In this document: positions 55,709-64,000 of the stretch, in pieces | Numbering within the stretch: position 1 is the stretch's first letter | Layout: the number at the start of each line of letters is the position of its first letter | Assembly (NCBI GenBank): GCA_030374805.1 | Contig: JARGSG010000189.1 | Location: forward strand, 744,001-808,000 | Direction: 5' to 3' | Length of the DNA: 64,000 nucleotides | Source: Gracilaria gracilis | Taxonomy: Eukaryota > Rhodophyta > Florideophyceae > Gracilariales > Gracilariaceae | Notes under the pieces: generated by a model | Seen by the model: only the letters and a program-made list of their open reading frames with translations | Databases searched by the model: none | What the model was told of the DNA's origin: nothing | Program-made: the position numbers and the translations under genes

Positions 55709-58700
55709 CTAGTCCTCCTCATAATCCATTATCATCGGTCCCTCCTCGTAGTTCCCATCCGTGTTATCAGCCTTGGGGCCTTGTACCTCGTCATCTTCCG
55801 CTTCGTAATCCTCCTCTCCAACTTCCTCTTCCTATCTTTCAAAGTTGCTCACAGAACTTTCCACCTCGTCCAGCTGGTCGTTCGGGTCTTCCCCGAGTCC
55901 AAATTACTCATCTAAGAATTTGGGCCGAAAAGCAGGCTGCCTGTGCACCGCATCAGGGAGCTCGTATTCCTCGGGCACAAAGTACATGTGATACCGTAGA
56001 CAATTCTCTTTCACCAGCGCATCCATGTACCCAGCCCCAGCATGAAACAAATGTCCTCTTCCAATCAACATGGAGTACGGTAAAACCCTGAACTTCTTCA
56101 CAACCATCGTACGAGACAGCCTCTTCAAACTCTTGTCATCCGTCATATACATATTATGTGACCTCTCACATACCCATATCATAAAAGAGCTCCCCACGGA
56201 GGCCATCATGAAGAATCCTGGAATCTCCACATTGTTCTTCTCCACATTCGTCAACCCTCGGAAATCGGTGTGCACCACCTGCCTCGGGCATCCCTCCCCC
56301 GTACACAACACACGTTCTCCTGTTTCCGACGCATACATCCTCTTCTTCGCCCTACTGTTGTTACACAGACAAAGTGCGGCTGCTATCTGCCCAAACCTAG
56401 CATCCAACAACGCCCTCTTTCTCACCATCATCAAATTCTTCTCATCCTATTCCATGTAATCCACAATCTCTTTCTTCGTGGTAATTTATCGCCCAATGCC
56501 CTGCATCCTATCCCCGCGTCCTTCCCATCTCCCGCATTGATGATAGGGTTCCATGTCTTGCGGTTCTCTTCGAACTTGAGGTCTTGCTGTTCCCAGAAAT
56601 CCTTGTGAAAGAACTCCAACATACTCTCTGTCACATCTTCATCCAACATCACCCCCCTCTTCTTCGCCTCATCTGACATGCCTTCGTCACTTCCAAATTT
56701 CTCCAGCACACAGAATCCTCTCTCCATCAACTTCATTCTCTTCGTGGCAAAATACTCTCGCGCGAGGTCATCCCTCTCCATCGCCGCCATCCAAAGAGCC
56801 TCTTCCTCCCCTTTCGGCTTTCCCTTCAACGGGAGCTTCACTTCAAGAACTGGTTCTTTTGTAGTCCTCAGTTCTTTGTGCACATTCCGGGCTGCATGCC
56901 GGTACACCGCGTGATGCACCGCCTTCAAATCTTCCACCGTTAAACACCCCGCCTTATGCTGCTCTCGTAGGTGAAGCATATCCACCCACGGGTGCTGGTA
57001 TTTCACAGCATTCTTCCCTTCCGGCCACTCACTCGGCAATGCACTCACCATATTCGTCCACGACATATCTGATCCCCCGGTGTACTCCCCAGCTGCCTTC
57101 ATCCCCTTTGGGAGAACATCCGGATTGTTATCCTCAAAGCTACGCATTCCTCCTTCACCTTTTCCCCCGGTTCATCCCCAACAAATCCACTATCCTTCTA
57201 ACTTCTATCACTCTCCTCTTCGCTCTCACTGGACGACATCACATTGATTTTCTGCTTCTTAAAGAACTTCTTCAATGCAGTCCTCGTCATTTTCCTGAAC
57301 AGGTTAACAACCTCCAAAGGTATGCCCACAGAAGATGTGTTCACCGTACTCTTCCTTCTTCGCTTCGGGGCAGGGTGCACATCATCTTCATCCTCATCGT
57401 CAGTAAGCACCACAGAAGTTCTCTTCCTCGTTTTCCTCTTCTTCCTCACAACCCTTCCAACCTCTTTTTCTCTCAAGCGATCCGGAACCGCCTTACGTCT
57501 TGTGCTACGTCTTAACACCGGTGTTTTCGGTTCAGGGCTTTCCACCACCATGGGATCGTTCTCCACCTCAGCAGATGGAGCCCTGGCCATCCCTTCCGGT
57601 TCCACAACCTCTTCAATAACCTCCTCTACAACCTCCTTCTCTGAACTTCGCAGCGGTACTTTAAAGTGTTGTTCCAGCTTGTTACATGCAGTCTTCACCC
57701 TTCTAGACACCATCCCGTCCCACAAACGCTTTGCTCCCGAGAGCTCCATTTTGGCTGTTTGCTTCCCGAGATATTCCAAGACAGATACCCCCTTTCCTCC
57801 AATTTTGAGAAACGTCGGCATCACTTCCTCAACTGTCATCTTCTTCCTCTTGGCAGTCATGTCGCAAAGCTTAAACATACCAATTGCACACTGAAAGAAG
57901 TGCTTCCTCATATCCTCAAAACGGCCCGTCCTCCCTGTAGAGAACATTCCCAGTCGCACATGCTATTGCAAGCAACAGACGACGAAGCGGAATAGCCCAT
58001 CTGCGAGTCTCATAAGGAGGTCACTGGACACATGTGTGAGCGTCAGCGGCGGCCCCTTCTCACACACCTTCTCAAAGAAGTGGAGAAGCCCCTCGCTTTG
58101 GACAAACTTCAGAGCCAGTTGCCGCATAGCGATTGAAGTGACGCATACTATAGTCCCCGATAACCCCACTTCTTTTCAACGCGCCCGCTATCTGTTTCGG
58201 CGTCACCTTCCTCACATCCACTCCTCTTTCGTCAATGATGTTTGCAACGAAGGACACCGTGCTGTGAAGCTTGTCTGCGCAAGACATCTTCAGAACATTG
58301 AAGCTCATCTCGTTCAGGAGATTGCCAAGTCCTATCACTTCATTCATGACCATCGGATTGCCATCGTTCCTCCTCCATAACCCAACATCCGGAACTTTAC
58401 TATATCCTCCCACTTCCCTCCTTCCTCACGCAGGTCCTGTAACACAAGTAATCAGTGATATCCATCTATAAGTGTTACAGGCAGCACAAGTCTCCCGTCA
58501 ACGATGTCACTCGCATCCAAATCGCCTAGAAGAGTAACGGCAATCGAGCCGGCGGAGGGAAGCCAACCAAAGTTGCGGCACTTCATCTTCGTGGCCTCCT
58601 TTTGCGCCAGGTTTACACTACGAACCGTCTTTTTCGGGATTTCGATCATCTCGATATCCGTCGTCAACCGCTGCTGAACATAGTCGGCGAGGGATATCTT

Positions 58701-59662
58701 CCGTAGCGGCAGCGTGGTGTCCACCTCATCTGACGGAACTCTATCTCCTTCATCGAACAAATCCCCCTCAGGTCCACCCAGGGAAGCCTTACTGGTTCCA
58801 TTGACCTCCACAACATCGTCATCGGAGTCATCCAAGATGTTAACCCTCTCAACTGCTCCCACCGGTTTCTTCATCCCTTTAGAACCTCCTCGTTTTCCTC
58901 CTCTCGTTGGTGGAGACTGGAGTTTGGCGGTTTTAGAGGAATTCTCAGCCGATTCTTTGACCTCCTCAACATCTTCACTCTCAGGCTGAGAGGTGGACGA
59001 CTTCCCGTCCCCAGGGTGCGAAGTGAGGTGCGAAGTGGGACTCTGCGAAATCTCAATTGAGGCCATCATCGACGTATCCCAGGCATACAACCCAGCCGAT
59101 AACAATTCGGCGAGCTTACAAGGGGATCCTCCGGACCTTGGAAACGGTAAGGGTACTTCGCATCTAGATGACTTGAAATATTCGTCCTCCATATAACCAC
59201 CAAATCTTCACCCTCTAAGGCAGTGGCGCTTAGAAGATGGCCATGCAGCGAACAGCAGAGCCCCTTCCCGATGCCACCAGCAGGCCCCACGCCACGTACT
59301 TCCGCAGTACCAACTTCAACCCTGTTCTTTTCCTTTCCAAGGCTGATGAACAAAGATAGAGAGTCGCCACCTTTTACCTTATGTGGCGCGGGAGTACTCG
59401 TCTTCTTCTTCATCGCGCGTGGTGTATCCCGCTCGGAACGCAATTTCGGCCTACGAGGCGTGAAGACCTTCGCCTTTCCGCTTCCTCCCGTAGACGGCGC
59501 CATTTCTGACCCCTCGCTGCTCCTCTTCGATCGCGCTGACTCTCGCCTCCTTTTATGGTTCAGAGGCGCCATGTTGGATACAAAGGGTTCAAACAATTCG
59601 AAACGCAAATTACGACCGTCGAGGATGCTCCCTAGAACGTATAGTGGACGTACCCTTCTCAA
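55709..59662 (-). pseudogene. Large broken gene: ParB-like motif, basic linker, C-terminal HxD...H beta-helix domain
   Basis: Six consecutive minus-strand frames read as one protein of roughly 1300 residues, with frame changes near 59.15, 58.40, 58.0, 57.13 and 56.43 kb. N-terminal part: disordered, basic, with DILDDSDDD-like acidic patches. Near 58.5-58.45 kb, LVLPVTLIDGYH then (after TGA 58452) LLVLQDLREEG resembles the ParB/sulfiredoxin motif IxDGHHR. The middle is Lys-rich with nuclear-signal-like runs (KKRKTRKRTS, PKRRRKS). The C-terminal region (56434-55904) has QVVHTDFRGL and GRGHLFHAGAGYMD then RYHMYF, a double-stranded beta-helix pattern with an HxD...H metal site as in 2-oxoglutarate/Fe(II) oxygenases. 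An acidic tail continues past TAA 55904 and TAG 55832 to TAG 55709. Domain calls are from motifs only. Confidence 0.4.
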
Positions 59663-59870
59663 TCACGTTCGTTGCCTTCACTTCCTGACCGAACATTGCG
59701 CCCGCTCAATATAGGATTGAACTCAAGGGGTTCCGTATTTCACGTTTTAGAATTCACTATCGCTTTATTTAGAAAGATACATGATCGTCATAACTACTAC
59801 GTACGTGTAGCTATAGAATAAAGGCACCCAGTTTTGAAGGAAAAAAATGAATTGCGTCCGTTAAGTTTTC
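59663..59870. other. Start region of the ParB-like gene and A/T-rich flank
   Basis: No coding sequence. It borders the first large hairpin. Confidence 0.4.
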
Positions 59871-59954
59871 TGCATAGACAGCGGTCCGGGGTGGTGTGGC
59901 TCTTCATCAGTGCCCTGATGAAGCGCCACACCATCCCGGACCGCTGTCTATGCG
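59871..59954. repeat. Hairpin 1, 40-bp arms
   Basis: The left arm contains GACAGCGGTCCGGGGTGGTG and the right arm its reverse complement with three mismatches, around a 4-base loop. Confidence 0.92.
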
Positions 59955-59961
59955 CAGTTGG

Positions 59962-60139
59962 CCGATGAAGTTGGACGACACCTCGGACGGCTTTCCACGT
60001 GCTGTGGCGTTAAGAAGTTGAACGACACCTCGGACGGCTTTCCACGTGCTGTGGCGTAAGAAGTTAGACGACGCCCCGCACGGCTGTCCACGTGCTGTGG
60101 CGTAAGAAGTTAGACGACACCCCCGGACGGCTGTCCACG
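59962..60139 (+). repeat. Four tandem copies of a 46-50 bp unit
   Basis: Each unit reads approximately GAAGTTGAACGACACCTCGG, then ACGGCTTTCCACGTGCTGTG. Part of the unit is shared with the hairpin arms (CGGACnGCTGTCCACG). Single related copies lie at 60245-60290, 60385-60435 and, inverted, 61562-61610. Confidence 0.88.
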
Positions 60140-60160
60140 GAAAAAAATTTTTTTTTTTCA

Positions 60161-60236
60161 GACAGCGGTCCGGGGTGCGAGTGGCGCATCATCAGTGCCC
60201 CTGATGAAGCGCCACACCACCCCCGGACCACTGTCC
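60161..60236. repeat. Hairpin 2
   Basis: Same family as hairpin 1, preceded by an A/T homopolymer run. The arms pair over about 35 bp with a few mismatches. Confidence 0.9.
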
Positions 60237-60308
60237 AGGGCGCCGTAGCTGATGAAGCTGGACGACCACCCCGGACCGCTGTCCACGCGAAAAAAAAATT
60301 AATATTTC

Positions 60309-60382
60309 GGACAGCGGTCCGGAGTGGAGTGGCGCTTCATCACGGCAGTGATGAAGCGCCACTCCACCCCGGAACGCTGTCC
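60309..60382. repeat. Hairpin 3
   Basis: 35-bp arms (GTGGCGCTTCATCAC and its inverse at the tip) with a 4-base loop. Confidence 0.92.
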
Positions 60383-60439
60383 ACGCGCCGTGGCCGATGA
60401 AGCTGGACGACACCTCGGACCGCTGTCGACGACGGTTTT

Positions 60440-61210
60440 CACTTATGATTGTTTTATGATTATTTAAAGCCCTGCATCTTCTTATAATGACGGGAGGAGG
60501 TAAGGGGGTCAAATCATATGACTGTCGTTCGGTGAATTTGTTGGAAAGCAATAAAGATTGTTCTTCATAAGCACGGAGAACAGTTTGGATTAGAATTAGT
60601 TCGCAGCTTGTTGGTCATGTATAAAACAAAACAATTAATACATCACATCGATCTGGCAGAATATGCGCTATATCAGAAACTTTTCATCCTATCAAATCGA
60701 GAAGGTAGTTCTACCGACTACCTTCTCTAACTTTATATGATGTAGATTTTCCTGTAGCGCCCAAGGTCGTGACCGATAATGAATACCCCCTTTGCGACAA
60801 CCACGAGCGTTATGTGGTTGTCGGAGAAGAAGAACTCATCACTGGCTACGAAATTCTTCTACTGACTATATTGGGGACTATTCTTTTTCAGTGATTGAAA
60901 TATCAGTAATGGCAAAACACGATTATATGAGTTGAACAACTCATGTAATCGTAGTCCACCATCACTGGTAGCTCAACCACTTCCGATAGTTCGACCTAAC
61001 GCATTGTAATCTAGTCGGCTTAATAAATAACCCCAGTCCGACAGTGATTGAGCTGGCTGTCAGAGCCAAAGCCGATTACATAAGTTGAACAACTCAAATA
61101 ATCGTACTCGACCATCACTGCCAGCTCAAGCACTTGCGAATGTTCTCAGTAAAGTAAGGATGCAGAAGCGGCATACACTGTGTCCGGCGCCTCTGGCTTG
61201 AATACGCAAT
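60440..61210. other. Non-coding stretch rich in smaller palindromes
   Basis: GAGAAGGTAGT is mirrored at 60697-60728, GACAACCAC/GTGGTTGTC lies near 60798-60824, and a self-complementary ATGAGTTGAACAACTCAT lies near 60936. A related ATAAGTTGAACAACTCAA near 61079 has similar flanks (ACCATCACTG, GCTCAA). No gene is seen. Confidence 0.7.
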
Positions 61211-61319
61211 AGCATGGAAAATAGAAGAGTACGCCAGTTAGTACGATTCACAGAAAACGAACAAAATTGTCGAACGTACCTTGTGTGCCACTACGTCCAC
61301 GCAATAAAACAAGGACGGA

Positions 61320-61450
61320 AAGAGCACCTCCCTTATACAGTTTCCGGCGATATGTTTTTCTTCTGTCACACCCGAGAGGATCACTTGGTTGTGACAGGAG
61401 AAAAAGAGATCCCCAGAAACCGTAACGGGGAGGTACAGAGCGTTGTGCTT
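61320..61450. repeat. Imperfect foldback, about 45-bp arms
   Basis: ACAGTTTCCGGCGATATG...TTCTGTCAC on the left pairs with GTGACAGGAGAAAAAGAGAT...AGAAACCGT on the right. The short open frame 61214-61552 runs through it and is probably not a gene. Confidence 0.75.
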
Positions 61451-61610
61451 ACCGAGGCAGTTGGCAGGAGAGCGGAGGTGCTTAAGTACACGCGGCGTCA
61501 CATTACAAACAAGCGCCAGTCGCGGGGGGGCCGCTGTCCAGGTGGAAATTAATTTTTTTTCGCGTGGACAGCGGTCCGAGGTGTCGTCCAGCTTCATCAG
61601 ACACGGCGCG

Positions 61611-61685
61611 TGGACAGTGGTCCGGGGTCGAGTGGCGCTTCATCAGTGCCGTGATGAAGCGCCACTCCACCCCGGACCGCTGTCC
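61611..61685. repeat. Hairpin 4
   Basis: Same family as hairpins 1-3; arms of about 34 bp. Confidence 0.92.
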
Positions 61686-61723
61686 GAAAAATTAAATTTT
61701 GTTTTACTTTTTCTCCCACGGCG

Positions 61724-61798
61724 CATGGAAAGCGGACCGCCTCGAGTGGCACATCATCAGAGCCGTGATGGAGCGCCACTGCACCATGGACCGCTGTC
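61724..61798. repeat. Hairpin 5 (diverged)
   Basis: Same layout with more mismatches (GAAAGCGGACCGCCTCGAGT and a partly matching inverse). Confidence 0.8.
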
Positions 61799-62237
61799 TG
61801 GAGAGCCGTGAGTTATAACTTCGCCTATACTTCCATATCTAGGAATTACCGCACCCCCCTCCCATCCCTGCCTTCTCTTATAACTGTTTATCACCGCATA
61901 AGCCCCCCCTAACATCGCCCAACTCCCTTCTATTCCTCTACTTTAGAGTTCTGGTACCGTTTTGGCGTCTGAACTTCTCCTACACATCGCTAATTCCGCA
62001 GCCGTCTGCCGTCTGCTCCCGTCTACCATCCGCACTCATTTCTCGTGCGCTGCCGTCTCTCGTCAGCTTCCGTCCGTTCGCCCTCGCCGTCCACTGCCGA
62101 CGTCAATCATTTGTTTTTTCACTACCGCTCCGGTTCTCCTTCCGTATTCATAATACAGCCCCCCGTTATTGTTTAAAAAGGCTGCCGCAATCACATCCAG
62201 GTCTAAGTCACCGTCACCGGCACCTCCGACATCCGAC

Positions 62238-63893
62238 ATGAATGTTGGAAAAATGTTCGGTTCTGGGGATGAGCTTCTTACCGCGTGTCTCGACATCCGT
62301 GATCACTATGCGTCGACGATGCGAGAGGAAGACGAACCTAGGAAAGTGGGACACAGCGAATTCGTTCAATATATCATCAATAATCGCACTATCCTAGACG
62401 TTGCCAAGAAGTACTTCTCTATCCTTCTCGGACCCACTCACCCGTCATATAGTGACGCTGAGCTCATGGCTGTGTGCGGGAAGGGTTCGTACCGTCAGCT
62501 GTATCTGTCGACGAAGTTGCTTGACATCATGGACGGAGACAGAGACAGGCGTGTGAGAGATTTTTGGAATGCTTATACCAGAGTGGACTTTCAAGGAATA
62601 CCGCAGAATGTGACGTTAACTGAATTCTTCAAGTCCATGAGTATAGCTCCCAGGCGTGTGGGCCGGATAGTTCCCCCTTTCAGTACGAGCATCGCTACAC
62701 ATTTCCAGAGAGTTCTCTTTCTTTCCCTTACTCAAAAAGTATCTTTGGAAAAGCGCCTTCGGAGCCATAAGAGGCGTAAGGGGGAGAAGGGATATTCCAC
62801 CCCTTTCGGGAATGTGCAAATATCGCAGAATCTCCAAGCTCAGCGTGCGGGTTTTGGTGTGCAGCTGGTAACAAAGGCCTGGGATTGTTTCTCCCAATTT
62901 CTGGGATTCCCTAGCGCGAAGGTCATGGTTCTCTTTTTCCTACTGCTCGTGTACGACGACATGCAGTTTAAACCCATTGAAACGCGTTCCGAGGAGTTCC
63001 TGCACAAGAACAACGACCATCGCTTGCTACCGAGCAACATGCAAACTCTTCGGGAAGACGAGGTCCAATCGTGGGCATGGAATCTTCCGAAAGACAATGA
63101 TGTGACCCTCGGAACGCTTGCGAAGGAGTTCGTTTCTGACCTCAACAAGGTTGTTGTGAACGAGCAGTTGTACACAATATCAGAACCTGGACGATGGGCC
63201 GTTCTAAAGCCGTTTCACAGGGACCCGTCAAGAGCGTTGGCTCAGAGATTTGATTGTTTCTCTAACTCGCTTATGTCCTCCATCTTGGAGACAATGAGCC
63301 CTTTGAAAATCAAAGAAACACTCATGGTCCCTGATATACCTCTCACGCCGATATCGAAACCGGGGCCTGCCATCGAAATTCATGACGATGAGCAGTTGGA
63401 AAGGGGGAATCCTTCGGAGCGGAAACAAGGAGGGGATGGAGATGGCGGAAGTGGAATGGATGTAGTGGGGGAGAGTGGGAATGAAGATGTTGGTGAACAG
63501 TCGTCCGACGCTGACCTACAGCCTCCTCCTGCCATTTCCTCGTTGGACGATAAAATGGCATTCCAACGTTGTGAACTGGAGATGGAGAAATACTTTCGAA
63601 TTCATAATTGCGGGTTCGAGGATATTGTGGAAACGGACGAGACTCTGCTAAACAACGGAGTCTCTCCATTGGGAAAAGTTCAACTGGTTCTTATGGACCC
63701 AACATACAACATAAGGGCCGATAAGAACCTGGAGAACAGTTGGTACGATATGCTGAGCGCTGAGCATATGAAGAAGGCGGTAAAGCTTATATCAAGGCTG
63801 CTACGTCCGGGGGGTCATTTCGTTATCTTCTGTTCATTGGAACAGGTGAACCAGTGGACGATGGTGCTTTCCCTTATTGGAGCAAAGGACTAG
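62238..63893 (+). CDS. Putative DNA methyltransferase (beta-class DPTYNI motif), continues past TAG to window edge
   Basis: The first in-frame ATG is at 62238 (MNVGKMFGSG); the frame is open 23 codons further up. About 480 residues without a recognised fold (several helices, an Asp/Gly-rich linker near residue 400) precede a methyltransferase-like end: GKVQLVLMDPTYNIRADKNL at about residue 480, then WYDMLSAEHMKKAVKLISRL and LRPGGHFVIFCSLEQV. In N6-adenine/N4-cytosine enzymes the DPPY motif followed by a LLRPGG strand is typical; here one Pro is Thr. TAG at 63891 interrupts the domain, but the same frame stays open to base 64000 with protein-like sequence (QGVPRRSFVVDQVPIHFI), so the true gene is longer. 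It is divergent from the ParB-like gene across the hairpin region. The target of modification is unknown. Confidence 0.55.
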   Translation: MNVGKMFGSGDELLTACLDIRDHYASTMREEDEPRKVGHSEFVQYIINNRTILDVAKKYFSILLGPTHPSYSDAELMAVCGKGSYRQLYLSTKLLDIMDGDRDRRVRDFWNAYTRVDFQGIPQNVTLTEFFKSMSIAPRRVGRIVPPFSTSIATHFQRVLFLSLTQKVSLEKRLRSHKRRKGEKGYSTPFGNVQISQNLQAQRAGFGVQLVTKAWDCFSQFLGFPSAKVMVLFFLLLVYDDMQFKPIETRSEEFLHKNNDHRLLPSNMQTLREDEVQSWAWNLPKDNDVTLGTLAKEFVSDLNKVVVNEQLYTISEPGRWAVLKPFHRDPSRALAQRFDCFSNSLMSSILETMSPLKIKETLMVPDIPLTPISKPGPAIEIHDDEQLERGNPSERKQGGDGDGGSGMDVVGESGNEDVGEQSSDADLQPPPAISSLDDKMAFQRCELEMEKYFRIHNCGFEDIVETDETLLNNGVSPLGKVQLVLMDPTYNIRADKNLENSWYDMLSAEHMKKAVKLISRLLRPGGHFVIFCSLEQVNQWTMVLSLIGAKD

Positions 63894-64000
63894 CAAGGGG
63901 TTCCGAGGCGATCGTTTGTTGTGGACCAGGTCCCAATTCATTTTATACGGTCGGAAGGCAACCCCAGGCGAAACCCGGGACGCAGGTTCTGCTCCTTGTT

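Noticed and set aside
59962-60139. CRISPR-like array
   Set aside because: The units are contiguous tandem repeats without unique spacers of constant length, and the setting is eukaryotic.
61214-61552. 112-codon open frame in the hairpin region
   Set aside because: It runs through a foldback and into a hairpin-family copy, with no domain or composition bias.
24701-63893. Reassignment of TAG/TAA to glutamine in this genome
   Set aside because: Attractive because many in-frame stops are TAG/TAA at Gln-like positions and many true ends are TGA. However the zinc-finger gene and the 54.7-kb gene appear to end at TAG, the Tnp2 partner gene ends at TAA, TGA also occurs inside broken frames, and the host genes at the left contain no internal TAG/TAA.

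Overview
The window looks like nuclear DNA of an intron-poor eukaryote. The left 10 kb carries long, uninterrupted genes: a plastid-type M50 site-2 protease, a C2H2 zinc-finger protein, a secreted cysteine-rich protein and a BET/GTE-type bromodomain protein. The remaining 50 kb is mostly decayed, nested mobile elements. Compact gene islands separated by retroelement- and transposon-rich stretches fit a multicellular red alga (florideophyte, Chondrus-like). This is an inference from style and gene content, not an identification.

Layout. 1-10.3 kb: five host genes. The first three are on + and very GC-rich, and composition relaxes from about 3.6 kb. 10.3-13.5 kb: no recognisable gene, one fragment of a dispersed repeat. 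13.5-17.3 kb: an intact 1285-codon TIR-NB-ARC-WD40 receptor of the NLR/STAND type, whose seven 129-bp WD40 units are very similar. 17.5-18.0 kb: remains of a glutaminase gene. 18.1-23.4 kb: a dispersed repeat carrying a 5075-bp DNA transposon (about 360-bp inverted repeats, CTAT duplication, broken transposase with a nuclease-like domain). 24.7-28.9 kb: a decayed Ty1/copia element. 29.3-34.8 kb: a second copy of the dispersed repeat, split by a 4932-bp LTR retrotransposon (256-bp LTRs, ACAGT duplication).

34.9-52.9 kb: a minus-strand copia relic split by a 13,840-bp element (37974-51813) with matching ends (CCCAGAGAGG), an AGT duplication and a Tnp2-type transposase. Inside it lie a drug/metabolite-transporter pseudogene and a gene fragment coding RING, MYCBP2-type tandem-cysteine and F-box-associated domains. 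The latter is itself split by a 4374-bp non-LTR retrotransposon with an 11-bp duplication. Removing the nested insertions restores continuity at each level, so the order of events can be read: copia, then the Tnp2 element, then the LINE.

53-64 kb: a different, possibly mobile, gene set. It holds a coiled-coil gene, an NAD(P)-binding reductase-like gene, a long broken minus-strand gene with a ParB-like motif and a C-terminal HxD...H beta-helix (oxygenase-like) domain, and a divergent + gene ending in a DNA methyltransferase motif (DPTYNI). The 2.5 kb between the two divergent genes is packed with long hairpins and a short tandem repeat. About 53-58 kb also has a strong C-over-G bias on the + strand whatever the coding direction.

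Most breaks in the decayed genes are in-frame stops that a single C-to-T change from CAG, CAA or CGA would explain. I see no tRNA, rRNA or CRISPR array.
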